45,465 nucleotides of DNA, taken from NCBI GenBank assembly GCA_023138875.1, contig JAGLOO010000021.1:1-45465 (forward strand), read 5' to 3'. Numbering within the stretch: position 1 is the first letter of the stretch; each line of letters begins with the position of its first letter. Position numbers and translations under genes: made by a program. Source of the DNA: Bacteroidales bacterium. Its GTDB lineage: Bacteria > Bacteroidota > Bacteroidia > Bacteroidales > GCA-2748055. The notes under the pieces were generated by a model. That model ran no database searches. It saw nothing but the letters and a program-made list of their open reading frames with translations, and was not told where the DNA came from. Positions 25,096 to 34,155 of the stretch are shown here, one piece after another.

Positions 25096-26613
25096 ATGAA
25101 AAACTTACCAATCATCATTGCTTTGACCACAGGGCTGGTCCTTTCGTCCTGTTCAAAGAAATTACCGGATTTTGTAAACAGTATACCCGATGATGCCATT
25201 GCTGTTGTATCATTACATCCCATGCAACTCCATAAAAAGGGGCAGGTGAATACACTACAAAACCTCAAAGAAAAGGTGAAAGATGAGATCTGGGAACAGA
25301 TCCTTGAAAATCCGCTCAGCACCGGCCTGATGCTGGATGAGTACATCTATGTATTCGTTAAGATGGAAGAAGAAGCTCCCATCATTGGTGTGGTCAGCCT
25401 GATGAAAGACGTTGGAAAATTTGAGTCAACCCTGGCTAAAATCAAGGATGATATCAATTCTGAATTCGTTGAGACGGATGAATACACCTATATCCAGCCT
25501 GATAAGGAAGGAGCCATAGCCTGGAATGAGGAACAGATGATCCTACTGACCTCCCCTGATAATGATGAATTTGAAACCTCCTACTGGACCGGCAGTTTTG
25601 ATAAAATGTTCAACCCTGTAAAGGAGGAGTCCATTACAAGCCTGGTGGATTTCAAAGATTTTCTCGGGAAAATGAAAGACCTGAATGTATGGATTTCCTC
25701 CAATGACATACGTCAGCTCATTGAAAAAACCAAGCCCGGGGGCATTGATATCGATCTTCCTGTGGAGCTCTATAACAATTATGCCCAGATTTATTGTGAT
25801 TTTGCAGATGGAGCCGTGTATATCACTGGTGAAACACATTTCAGTGAAGAGGTAGAAAAGAATATTGAAGAAGTGCTGGTCATGAATCCATCACTGAATG
25901 AAGATATGCTGAAACTGGCCCCTGGTGGGAACCTTCTGCTTGCCATGGCCGGTTCCATGGACTTTGAAAAAGTTCAGAACCTGGTGAAGAAGTTTGCTCC
26001 CCCACAGCTTGACGAGGTTGGCAACAAGGTCGAACAGGCTACCGGTGTTCCAGCAGAGGAAATTCTCAATGCATTTACTGGTGATTTTACCATTGCTGTG
26101 AATGGACTTGAAGGTGATGCCATGATTCCGGTCGAGGTTTTCATAGGGTTTGGGGTGAACAATGAAGCCATCCAGGAAAAAATAATGGGGACTGTCCAGA
26201 GCATGATGCCGGTAGAAGAGCAGGGCGACTTCTTTGTGATCAATATCCAGGGCAATGAGATCTATAGTGGTATTATTGATGATATGTGGGTGATTACCAA
26301 TGCAAAGGGATACAAAGATGCAGTGGAAGGCGGAAAGCTTGATAAGTCGCTGGTCGATTCAAAATTCGACGACTTCGCAGATGGTTCCTTGGGCATGTTT
26401 CTGAACCTGGATCTTTCCAGCTATCCGTCCATGATCCAGGGGGTCCTGAGTGAAAAACCCGAACAAAAAGAGTGGCTCGGGTACCTGACAGAATCGTTTG
26501 AATACCTGGGCATATCTGCGAGTAATTACGAGAACAGGGTAACCCTGGAAACCACTAAACCATCAGAGAACAGCCTCTATACCATTCTTAAGATGACTGA
26601 TATTCCGGATTAA
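25096..26613 (+). CDS. DUF4836 family lipoprotein
   Basis: 505 residues with a lipoprotein signal (MKNLPIIIALTTGLVLSSC; lipobox LSSC). The start of the mature part, FVNSIPDDAIAVVSLHPMQLHKK, and the overall alternation of short alpha and beta elements fit DUF4836, a Bacteroidota family of unknown function. The gene has its own upstream region, where a weak TTGC / TATCTTTA pair is visible at about 25043-25072. It is followed after 26 bp by an ABC ATPase and its permease, so the three may work together at the envelope. Confidence 0.75.
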   Translation: MKNLPIIIALTTGLVLSSCSKKLPDFVNSIPDDAIAVVSLHPMQLHKKGQVNTLQNLKEKVKDEIWEQILENPLSTGLMLDEYIYVFVKMEEEAPIIGVVSLMKDVGKFESTLAKIKDDINSEFVETDEYTYIQPDKEGAIAWNEEQMILLTSPDNDEFETSYWTGSFDKMFNPVKEESITSLVDFKDFLGKMKDLNVWISSNDIRQLIEKTKPGGIDIDLPVELYNNYAQIYCDFADGAVYITGETHFSEEVEKNIEEVLVMNPSLNEDMLKLAPGGNLLLAMAGSMDFEKVQNLVKKFAPPQLDEVGNKVEQATGVPAEEILNAFTGDFTIAVNGLEGDAMIPVEVFIGFGVNNEAIQEKIMGTVQSMMPVEEQGDFFVINIQGNEIYSGIIDDMWVITNAKGYKDAVEGGKLDKSLVDSKFDDFADGSLGMFLNLDLSSYPSMIQGVLSEKPEQKEWLGYLTESFEYLGISASNYENRVTLETTKPSENSLYTILKMTDIPD

Positions 26614-26639
26614 ATCAAACATTATTAGAAGCGAAATCA

Positions 26640-27284
26640 ATGACCATCCGGTTAGAAAAACTGATTCCGCTTCCCCTGCTGGAGCAAGATACCACCGGCT
26701 CCGGGATATGGGAAGCGGAATCCGTTGTATTTGAGCAGGGGGAAAGATACAGTATTGAAGCCCCTTCGGGCAGGGGGAAGACCAGTCTCCTTGCTGTAGT
26801 TTACGGGATCCGGAAAGACTATAAAGGAGAGGTATTCCTGAACAACAGCAATATTGCCGGTTTTACCGGAAAGCAATGGTCAGCTATCCGAAAAGAAACA
26901 TTGTCCTTCATTTTCCAGGGACTGGAACTATTTGATAGCCTGACTGCCCTTGAAAACATTCAGCTAAAAAACTCCATCACCAGGCATAAGACTCTGCGGG
27001 GTATAGAAGAGATGGCAGAAAGGCTGGGCATCGGAGACTTCCTCCAGAAGAAAGCAGGCATCCTCTCTTTCGGACAGCAGCAACGCGTGGCAATCCTCAG
27101 GGCTCTCTGTCAGCCCTTTGACTACCTTCTGGCCGATGAATGTTTCAGCCACATAGACCGGGATAACAGCCAGAATGCGTTCCGGTTGATCCGGGAGGAA
27201 TGTGAAAACCAGGGGGCAGGATTAATCCTGACCTCATTGCATAAGACAGACCAGATGGACGTGCATGTACGAATGAAAATATGA
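26640..27284 (+). CDS. ABC transporter ATP-binding protein
   Basis: 214 residues. Walker A reads APSGRGKT (41-48), with Ala in place of the usual first Gly; the Q-loop Gln is in FIFQGLELF (93), the signature is LSFGQ (142-146) and Walker B is DYLLADE (161-167), followed by CFSHID instead of PTxxLD. A switch His is present in TSLHKTD. The protein should still bind ATP, as the Lys and Glu are kept, but its signature and D-loop depart from the MacB/LolD consensus. It overlaps the permease gene by 4 bp, a sign of translational coupling. Confidence 0.85.
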   Translation: MTIRLEKLIPLPLLEQDTTGSGIWEAESVVFEQGERYSIEAPSGRGKTSLLAVVYGIRKDYKGEVFLNNSNIAGFTGKQWSAIRKETLSFIFQGLELFDSLTALENIQLKNSITRHKTLRGIEEMAERLGIGDFLQKKAGILSFGQQQRVAILRALCQPFDYLLADECFSHIDRDNSQNAFRLIREECENQGAGLILTSLHKTDQMDVHVRMKI

Positions 27285-28477
27285 GGTACCTGTATTACAT
27301 ACTATGGAAGGATCACAGCAGGGCCCACCTGTTGTGGGCTTTCCTGGGGAGCCTGGCAGGATTTGTTTTACTGTTGGCAGGGATCCAGTTCTATATGGAT
27401 ATCAAATCGGTCCTGGCAGATAATCAGGACCTGCTTGATCCGGAGTACATAGTCATCAATAAAAAAGTGAATATCGGACAGACCCTGGGACTGATCGGGG
27501 CCGGATTTTCAACCGAGGAAATCGAAGAGATAGCCAATCAGCCTTTTGCGGACCAGGTGGCGCCCTTCATTTCAAATGAGTTTCCTGTCAGCGGTTATAC
27601 AGAAAATGAACGATTCCCCGATTTTTATACCGAACTGTTCTTTGAGGCCATACCGGATGAGTATATCGACGTTAAAACCGATGATTGGAAATGGGATCCA
27701 AACGAAGGTACCATTCCCATCATCATTCCACAGGACTATCTGAACCTTTATAATTTTGGCTTTGCCCAGAGTCAGGGACTTCCCCAGATCCCCACTGGGG
27801 TTATCTCCGCCATCAACTTCAGGATCAGACTCCGGGGTCAGGACCGGGGAGATTATGAGGATCATGCAGGCCGTATCGTTGGATTCAGTAACCGCATCCA
27901 TTCCATCCTGGTACCCCATGATTTCCTTGTCTGGGCCAATGCAAAGTACGGCTATTTCAAGATGAACGAGCCCTCACGGATCATCCTTGTTTCCAAAGAT
28001 CCAACCAACCCGGCCATCATCAAGTTCATAGAGGACAGAGGATATGATACCATTCGGGAAAAATTAAAAAGCAGCCGGTTGAACATCATTCTGAAATTTA
28101 TCATCAGTTTCCTGGTGGTCATAGCCAGCATTATCATTGCACTTGCTTTCCTGGTGTTCCTGCTCAGTCTGCAGTTGATGATCAGCCGCTCGTCCGAAAA
28201 GATCAAAAGGCTCAATAAACTGGGATACCATTACAGGGAAATCAGCCGCCCCTATATCGCATTGTTACTGATCCTGATGACCGGGGTAACCGGACTCTCA
28301 TTGCTAATCACAGGGATCCTCACCAGGCAGTTCTCCGGAATGGCAGGAGTATGGAACCTGGATATATCAAATTCTCTGCATGGTATTATTTATGGAACTG
28401 CATTTGGCTTGATCACCCTGATTTTCATCGCTAACCTGGCTGCCATCCTGATAAGTACCAACAAGCTATGTAAGTAG
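27281..28477 (+). CDS. FtsX-like ABC transporter permease
   Basis: 398 residues with one N-terminal helix (about 20-42), a periplasmic domain of about 220 residues and three C-terminal helices (about 270-300, 323-345, 365-390). This is the single FtsX/MacB layout, half the size of the other permease in this window. It partners the ATPase gene that overlaps its start. The substrate is unknown; the DUF4836 lipoprotein upstream is a candidate accessory factor. Confidence 0.82.
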   Translation: MRYLYYILWKDHSRAHLLWAFLGSLAGFVLLLAGIQFYMDIKSVLADNQDLLDPEYIVINKKVNIGQTLGLIGAGFSTEEIEEIANQPFADQVAPFISNEFPVSGYTENERFPDFYTELFFEAIPDEYIDVKTDDWKWDPNEGTIPIIIPQDYLNLYNFGFAQSQGLPQIPTGVISAINFRIRLRGQDRGDYEDHAGRIVGFSNRIHSILVPHDFLVWANAKYGYFKMNEPSRIILVSKDPTNPAIIKFIEDRGYDTIREKLKSSRLNIILKFIISFLVVIASIIIALAFLVFLLSLQLMISRSSEKIKRLNKLGYHYREISRPYIALLLILMTGVTGLSLLITGILTRQFSGMAGVWNLDISNSLHGIIYGTAFGLITLIFIANLAAILISTNKLCK

Positions 28478-28499
28478 CCCAATAAATTGCGGCATATTG

Positions 28500-28530
28500 T
28501 TTGTATCATTCAAATTAATCACTATTTTTG
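28500..28530 (+). promoter_or_regulatory. Promoter of rpsT
   Basis: TTTG (28500-28503), a 19-bp spacer and TATTTTTG (28523-28530) match the Bacteroidota -33/-7 consensus exactly. Transcription would begin about 20 bp before the rpsT start codon. Confidence 0.75.
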
Positions 28531-28556
28531 CAACCCCAAATAAATTGTACGGCGAT

Positions 28557-28808
28557 ATGGCACATCATTTATCAGCGAAAAAGAGAATCAGGCAGACTGA
28601 GTCGAAGCGTGTGAAAAATAAATATTATGCAAGAACCACCAGGAGTGCGGTGAAGAAATTGCGTGAGACTACCGATAAGAAGGCAGCAACAGAACAATAT
28701 TCAGCGGTTGTTTCGATGCTTGACAAACTTGCCAAAAACAATATCATTCATAAGAACAAGGCATCAAACCTCAAGTCCAAGTTGTCAAAACACGTGAATA
28801 ACTTGTAG
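28557..28808 (+). CDS. rpsT: 30S ribosomal protein S20
   Basis: 83 residues beginning [15 protein letters not shown], the conserved S20 start, and rich in Lys, Arg and Ala over two long helices that bind 16S rRNA. The frame is open for 20 codons upstream, but these overlap the promoter and are unlike S20, so the start at 28557 is chosen. The gene stands alone with its own promoter and terminator, as is common for rpsT. Confidence 0.97.
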   Translation: MAHHLSAKKRIRQTESKRVKNKYYARTTRSAVKKLRETTDKKAATEQYSAVVSMLDKLAKNNIIHKNKASNLKSKLSKHVNNL

Positions 28809-28833
28809 AAAGAATTCACCAACATGATATACG

Positions 28834-28865
28834 AAAGGCTGTCTCAAAAGGATGGCCTTTTTTTA
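28834..28865 (+). terminator. Intrinsic terminator of rpsT
   Basis: Stem AAAGGC (28834-28839) / GCCTTT (28855-28860) is followed by a run of T, 25 bp after the rpsT stop codon. Confidence 0.75.
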
Positions 28866-29014
28866 TCTCCATAATATTCATACCTCGCTGAAATTAGCTA
28901 CACTGAACTCGCAAGCCCGGTTCTTTGCAACGCAAGGTTCAGATGCGTTATAACATATGCGGAAGAACTGACCGATGATCCCCGTTCCGGCACATTAATA
29001 AGAAAAGACAATCT

Positions 29015-29713
29015 ATGACTGTATACAAATCACATGCCCTGAAGACCTGGGCAGTGGAGGAACGGCCCAGGGAAAAAGTTATGGCCAACGGGGTTCAGTA
29101 CCTGTCCGATTCCGAACTTCTTGCCATCCTGCTGGGCTCGGGAACAAAAAATATAACCGCAGTTGAGCTGGCCAGACAAATATTAACGGGTACCGGAAAC
29201 AATCTTCACGAACTTGGAAGACAAACGGTTGGAGATCTTCTCAGGATCAAGGGTGTGGGACCAGCCAAGGCAATTTCGGTATTGGCCGCCATGGAAATTG
29301 GACGCCGGAGAGCAGGCATGCATCACATTAAAAAGATCCCTGTAAAATCAAGCGAAACCGTATTTAATCTTTTTCATCCCCTGGTGGGAGACCTGGAGCA
29401 TGAAGAATTCTGGCTCCTGATGCTGAACAGGGCCAACAGGGTACTGGGCAAGTTCAAGGTGAGCCAGGGTGGACTTTCCGGAACTGTGATTGACACGAGG
29501 ATCATCCTGAAAAAAGCACTGGATAACCTGGCTTCTTCAATCATCGTTTGCCATAACCACCCTTCCGGCAACAACCAGCCCAGCGATGCGGATGTGAAAA
29601 TCACCGAAAAGTTGAAAAAAGCTGCCGAAATGCTTGAAATTAAACTGCTCGACCACATTATTATTGCAGATAAGTCTTACTTTAGTTTCGCAGATGAAGG
29701 TTTGATTCTATAA
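29015..29713 (+). CDS. radC: DNA repair protein RadC (JAB/MPN domain)
   Basis: 232 residues, the normal length. An N-terminal helix-hairpin-helix region (LLRIKGVGPAKA) precedes the JAMM metalloprotease-like domain with His180, His182 and Asp193 in HNHPSGNNQPSDAD. The preceding sequence RPREKVMANG and LSDSELLAILLGSGT is typical. The name DNA repair is historical; the biochemical role is still unclear. No prophage or plasmid genes are adjacent, so it looks like the chromosomal housekeeping copy. Confidence 0.95.
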   Translation: MTVYKSHALKTWAVEERPREKVMANGVQYLSDSELLAILLGSGTKNITAVELARQILTGTGNNLHELGRQTVGDLLRIKGVGPAKAISVLAAMEIGRRRAGMHHIKKIPVKSSETVFNLFHPLVGDLEHEEFWLLMLNRANRVLGKFKVSQGGLSGTVIDTRIILKKALDNLASSIIVCHNHPSGNNQPSDADVKITEKLKKAAEMLEIKLLDHIIIADKSYFSFADEGLIL

Positions 29714-29730
29714 TTTTCCCATCAGGGTCA

Positions 29731-29931
29731 GTGGTACAGATATTGCTAATCATACTTATCAGCACGGTCAAGTTTGCCATGACATTTTCTCTGTGAACAT
29801 TCCTGATAGTCAGGTATTACCGATCTCAAAAAACACGCTTTCTGTACCTGATCACATCAAACCTGGTCTGGTCGGTGCTCTATACCAGCTTTTATCTTTT
29901 CTGGGACGGAATTCTGTTTAAACGGGCATGA
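29731..29931 (+). pseudogene. Small two-helix membrane protein remnant with an in-frame TGA
   Basis: From a GTG at 29731 one frame reads a hydrophobic segment (VQILLIILISTVKFAMTFSL), then a TGA at 29794-29796, then 44 further codons in the same frame (TFLIVRYYRSQKTRF, SNLVWSVLYTSFYLF, ILFKRA) to a stop at 29929-29931. Both parts look coding: hydrophobic helices with positively charged loops. No ATG start opens the second part. The simplest reading is a small membrane-protein gene killed by a nonsense mutation. It lies between radC and folK and overlaps the end of folK by 14 bp. Confidence 0.45.
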
Positions 29932-30424
29932 CGTTACCCGGGTCCTTACACTGCTCAAGCAATTCCCGGATGGCAAGCCCGTTTGATGGATGGACCAGGT
30001 CAGCTGCAATTTCCGCAAGGGGTACCAACACAAACCTGCGCTCGTTCATTTTAGGATGGGGTACTTCTAGCCTTGGATGATCCAGCACCTTATTTCCATA
30101 AAGTAGCAGGTCAATATCAATCAACCTGTCGGCATACCCCTGGCCTTCACGCACCCTGCCCAGGATTAATTCGATGGACTTTATTCTATCCAACAAGGGA
30201 ATGGGATCCAGGGAAGTGGTTACAGATAAACAACAGTTGTAATAGAGGTTCTCACTGGAATACCCCCAGGGGGTTGATTCATAGACCTGCGAAACGGATC
30301 CTATGCTGCCCAGCTGATTCCCGATAAGCCTTTCGGCAGTCTCCAGGTTCTGCAATCTGTTACCCAGGTTGCTGCCCAGTGAGAGGTATATGAAGTTCCC
30401 AGTCATCCGGTCTGAAGTATTCAT
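29918..30424 (-). CDS. folK: 2-amino-4-hydroxy-6-hydroxymethyldihydropteridine diphosphokinase
   Basis: 168 residues. FolK transfers pyrophosphate from ATP to hydroxymethyl-dihydropterin in folate synthesis, in the cytoplasm. Family motifs are present: YLSLGSNLGNR near the start, YESTPWGY, and the acidic metal-binding stretch DRLIDIDLLLYG, followed by LEVPHPKMNERRFVLVPLAEI. A second Met at codon 7 (30406) is an equally good start. The gene is divergent from sppA across 72 bp. Confidence 0.95.
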   Translation of the reverse strand: MNTSDRMTGNFIYLSLGSNLGNRLQNLETAERLIGNQLGSIGSVSQVYESTPWGYSSENLYYNCCLSVTTSLDPIPLLDRIKSIELILGRVREGQGYADRLIDIDLLLYGNKVLDHPRLEVPHPKMNERRFVLVPLAEIAADLVHPSNGLAIRELLEQCKDPGNVMPV

Positions 30425-30496
30425 TTTTTCTTCAACCCAAGATATTTATTATCAACCACATTTTTAGTAAATTGCTGCCTTAAAAAAACAATTGAT

Positions 30497-32257
30497 ATGA
30501 AAAATTTTCTGAGCAGTTTGCTCGCTACCATTATTGGCATCCTGATCATGACCATTTTAGTTGTCCTGATCTTTGTCGGTATTATTGCGGCCTCCACATC
30601 AAAAGAGGCGCCCGAGGTGAAAGAGAATTCCCTCATGGTTGCAAAATTTAATTCCCCCATTGCAGATCGTGCTGATGATAATCCCTTTTCAAAATTCCTC
30701 TCGGGCAATTTTGCTTACACTGACATGATGGGACTTGACCAGATCCTGAAAGACATTAAAAAAGCCAAAACCGATGACAACATCAAGGGTATTTTTATGA
30801 GTCTGAGCAATGTGCCGTCAGGAATAGCCACCATTGGCGAGGTCCGGGATGCCCTGATTGATTTCAAGGAGAGCGGGAAATTCATTTATGCCTATGCAGA
30901 TGTATTCTCTCAAAAATCTTACTACCTGGCCACTGTTGCTGACAGCATCTTTATGACTCCTGAAGGAATGTTCCTTTTTACAGGTTTGAGTGCGGAAGTA
31001 ACATTCTATAAAAATGCGCTTGAAAAGCTCGGGGTTGATATGCAGGTGATCAAGCATGGATCTTATAAAAGTGCTGCGGAATCGCTCACCCGTGAAAACC
31101 TCAGTGCCGAAAACAGAGAACAGATTGAGGGCTATGTTGGATCTATCTGGGATAAGATGATCTCCGACATATCCGAAAGCCGTAACATTTCCGTAGAAAA
31201 ACTGAATCAGTATGCGGATGAACTGATCTCTATTGAAAATGAAAAACTGGTAGAAACAGGAATGATCGATGGTATGATCTATTTCGATGAAATGCTCAGT
31301 TTGCTGAAGGAGAAAATGGATGTGGAGGAAAAAGACGACCTGGAGTCCATCAAACTGACCAGTTACAAAGATGTGCCTTTAAAGGAAAAGAAGGAATTCA
31401 GCCGGGATAAGATTGCAGTGATCTATGCCATGGGTATGGTTGTCGATGGCAATGCCGGGGAAGGCAACATAGGTTCCGAGCGCATAGCGAAGGCCATACG
31501 AAAAGCCAGGAGGGATAAAACTGTAAAAGCCATCGTACTGCGGGTGAATTCGGGTGGTGGCAGCGTCGTTGCATCCGATGTGATTTACCGTGAAGTCAAG
31601 CTGGCTGCAGAAGAGAAGCCTTTTGTGGCCTCCATGGGTGATGTGGCTGCATCGGGAGGCTATTACATCGTTGCTCCTGCCGATACCATCCTGGCCAGTC
31701 CCAATACCATTACCGGATCCATCGGTGTGATATTCACCATTCCCAATATGAAAGAACTGATGAACGACAAGCTGGGTATTACCACGGATGTGGTCAGGAC
31801 CAACCGTCATGCCGGTATGCTTACCATTTTTGATCCCCTGGATTCCGAGGCGCGGATGTTCTTCCAGAAATCTGTAGATGATACCTATAAGACTTTTGTG
31901 GAGATCGTCTCTGAAGGCCGGAACAAATCCTACGATGAAATAGATGCCATCAGTGGCGGACGCGTCTGGTCAGGTAAAGATGCGCTGGATCTGGGATTGA
32001 TCGACATGTTCGGGGGACTGGAAAAGTCCATCGAAGTAGCCGCTGAGATGGCCGGACTGGAAACTTACAGGGTGCAGTCCCTTCCCAAACTTGAAGATCC
32101 ACTCACCATGATCATGAAAGAGCTTTCCGGAGGGGCACAGTCAAGGGCCATTAAAAACGAACTGGGCGATCAATACAGGCATTATAAAACCCTCCAGCAG
32201 ATTAAAGAGATGCGTGGACTGCAGGCCATCATGCCGTGTGAAATAGATCTGCATTGA
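30497..32257 (+). CDS. sppA: Signal peptide peptidase SppA, long (67K) type
   Basis: 586 residues with an N-terminal membrane anchor (about 8-33) and two tandem ClpP-like serine peptidase domains. The catalytic dyad is Lys191 in HGSYKSAAES of the first domain and Ser386 in VAASGGYYI of the second, 195 residues apart, close to the 200 of E. coli SppA. It degrades cleaved signal peptides from the periplasmic side of the inner membrane. It is followed after 25 bp by lpxK. Confidence 0.95.
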   Translation: MKNFLSSLLATIIGILIMTILVVLIFVGIIAASTSKEAPEVKENSLMVAKFNSPIADRADDNPFSKFLSGNFAYTDMMGLDQILKDIKKAKTDDNIKGIFMSLSNVPSGIATIGEVRDALIDFKESGKFIYAYADVFSQKSYYLATVADSIFMTPEGMFLFTGLSAEVTFYKNALEKLGVDMQVIKHGSYKSAAESLTRENLSAENREQIEGYVGSIWDKMISDISESRNISVEKLNQYADELISIENEKLVETGMIDGMIYFDEMLSLLKEKMDVEEKDDLESIKLTSYKDVPLKEKKEFSRDKIAVIYAMGMVVDGNAGEGNIGSERIAKAIRKARRDKTVKAIVLRVNSGGGSVVASDVIYREVKLAAEEKPFVASMGDVAASGGYYIVAPADTILASPNTITGSIGVIFTIPNMKELMNDKLGITTDVVRTNRHAGMLTIFDPLDSEARMFFQKSVDDTYKTFVEIVSEGRNKSYDEIDAISGGRVWSGKDALDLGLIDMFGGLEKSIEVAAEMAGLETYRVQSLPKLEDPLTMIMKELSGGAQSRAIKNELGDQYRHYKTLQQIKEMRGLQAIMPCEIDLH

Positions 32258-32282
32258 TCAGGTAAAGAGCTGCCAGAAACGG

Positions 32283-33398
32283 ATGAACATTTCCAACCGG
32301 TATAAATGGAGACTTTTGCTGGTCCCGTTTTCCTGGCTTTACGGCCTGGTCGTATGGATCAGGAATTCCCTCTATGATGGCGGGGTTATCCAGTCTACAG
32401 GTTTCAACATTCCCATCATTTCAGTTGGAAATATCACTGTCGGGGGTACCGGTAAAACTCCCCATGTGGAGTACCTGGCCGGGTTGTTGAATGAAGATTT
32501 CAAGGTGGCCACCCTGAGTCGGGGATACAGAAGAAAGACCCGTGACTTCAGGATTGCTTCAGCCGGTTCTACTACCCGGGAAATTGGCGATGAACCCATG
32601 CAGATCAAGCAGCGGTTTCCCGAGGTTACGGTAGCTGTGGACCGAAAACGTGTCAATGGGGTAAAAATGCTCATGAAACTTACCCCGCCTATGGAGGTTA
32701 TTTTACTGGATGATGCTTACCAACACCGGGCCATCAAACCTGGTTTTTCCATCCTTTTAATTGACCATGGGCGTCCCATAGACCAGGATCATCTGCTCCC
32801 CGCAGGCATGTTGCGTGAACCCGCCTGTAACCGGCATCGTGCCAATATCATCCTGGTTACCAGGTCTCCGGAAAGAGTGAAACCCATCGAGAGAAGAGAG
32901 TTTGTTAACAGGTTGGGGCTCTCCATCGGGCAACACCTTTATTTTACAACCATCAGGTATGGTGCCCTTATCCCGGTGTTCCGGGATGCTCCCCGAAGGG
33001 ATTCGGAATTTTTCAAAGAGCGGGCCGGAGGGGTACTCATTGTTACCGGCATAGCCAATCCACGACCCATCAGGCAATTTGCCCGCAGCATCAGCACAAA
33101 CATCAGTGAGATAACTTTTCCTGACCATCACCATTATACCAGGAGAGATATCACAAAGATCACCAGAAAGTACAACGAGCTGAAGAACAAATGGCAGGAA
33201 ATCCTGGTACTCACCACTGAGAAGGATGCCATGCGGTTTCGTGAACATGCTCCCGGAAAAGAACTCAGGGATGTATTCCATGCAATCCGGATCCAGGTAC
33301 ATTTCCTCAACGACGATAAAGATGAATTTGACCAACAAATAAGGAATTATGTTAACAGCAACAAAAGAAGCAGTATCCTTCATCAGGGAAAAGATTAA
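32283..33398 (+). CDS. lpxK: Tetraacyldisaccharide 4'-kinase
   Basis: 371 residues. LpxK phosphorylates the 4' position of the lipid A disaccharide at the inner membrane. Visible features are the P-loop [19 protein letters not shown], the following SRGYRRK, and DDAYQHR, a conserved catalytic stretch. It marks the organism as having lipid A. Its last 50 bp overlap the start of the purine nucleoside phosphorylase gene in another frame. Confidence 0.95.
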   Translation: MNISNRYKWRLLLVPFSWLYGLVVWIRNSLYDGGVIQSTGFNIPIISVGNITVGGTGKTPHVEYLAGLLNEDFKVATLSRGYRRKTRDFRIASAGSTTREIGDEPMQIKQRFPEVTVAVDRKRVNGVKMLMKLTPPMEVILLDDAYQHRAIKPGFSILLIDHGRPIDQDHLLPAGMLREPACNRHRANIILVTRSPERVKPIERREFVNRLGLSIGQHLYFTTIRYGALIPVFRDAPRRDSEFFKERAGGVLIVTGIANPRPIRQFARSISTNISEITFPDHHHYTRRDITKITRKYNELKNKWQEILVLTTEKDAMRFREHAPGKELRDVFHAIRIQVHFLNDDKDEFDQQIRNYVNSNKRSSILHQGKD

Positions 33399-34155
33399 GG
33401 AGATCCCCAAGACAGCGATCATCCTTGGAACCGGGCTGGGAAACATTGTTGAACACCTGGAGGTGGATTGTGCGGTCGATTACAAGACCATTCCCCACTT
33501 CCCGGTCTCCACAGTTGAAGGACATGCAGGCAAGCTTATCTGCGGGAAACTGGGTAAGACCAGGGTTCTGGTCATGCAGGGCAGGTTCCACTTTTATGAA
33601 GGATACAGCATGCAGGAAGTAACCTTCCCCATCAGGGTCATGAAGTTCCTGGGAATCAACACCCTGATTGTATCCAACGCAGCCGGAGGGATGAATCCCG
33701 ATTTCCAGGTGGGCGATATCATGATCATCAAGGACCATATCAACACCATGCCCAATCCACTGATCGGAAAGCATCACCGGGAGTTCGGCGAACGATTTCC
33801 CGATATGAGTCAGACCTACAGTTCAAACCTTATACAGAAAGCCAGAGAGAATGCCACTGAGCTGCAGATCCCGGTCAGGGAAGGATGTTATGTCGGCGTA
33901 ACCGGCCCAACCCTTGAAACCCCGAAGGAGTATGAATACCTGCGAATTATAGGCGGTGATGCGGTAGGCATGTCCACCGTTCCGGAAGTTATCGTGGCCC
34001 ACCAGATGGGCATCAGGGTATTTGCTGTATCGGTCATCACCGACCTGGGCGTACCCGGAAAGATCCGGAAGTTTACCCACAAGGATGTGATTGAAGCTGC
34101 AGAAAAAACCGCCCCAAAACTTACCTCGCTGATCATTAGATTGATCAACGGCTGA
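33349..34155 (+). CDS. Purine nucleoside phosphorylase (trimeric, class I type)
   Basis: 268 residues. The enzyme splits inosine or guanosine with phosphate into base and ribose 1-phosphate. Motifs include the phosphate-binding start [27 protein letters not shown] and the base-binding [10 protein letters not shown], plus [11 protein letters not shown] and SVITDLG. The start at 33349 matches the usual position before the first helix, so the 50-bp overlap with lpxK looks real. The stop shares its A with the ATG of the next gene (TGATG). Confidence 0.93.
   Translation: MLTATKEAVSFIREKIKEIPKTAIILGTGLGNIVEHLEVDCAVDYKTIPHFPVSTVEGHAGKLICGKLGKTRVLVMQGRFHFYEGYSMQEVTFPIRVMKFLGINTLIVSNAAGGMNPDFQVGDIMIIKDHINTMPNPLIGKHHREFGERFPDMSQTYSSNLIQKARENATELQIPVREGCYVGVTGPTLETPKEYEYLRIIGGDAVGMSTVPEVIVAHQMGIRVFAVSVITDLGVPGKIRKFTHKDVIEAAEKTAPKLTSLIIRLING

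Noticed and set aside
28497-28556. 20 extra N-terminal codons of rpsT
   Set aside because: They overlap a consensus promoter and do not resemble S20, which begins MAHH at 28557.
29794-29796. Selenocysteine at the in-frame TGA
   Set aside because: It lies at the end of a predicted membrane helix, no SECIS-like hairpin was noticed and no Sec genes are in view; a nonsense mutation is simpler.
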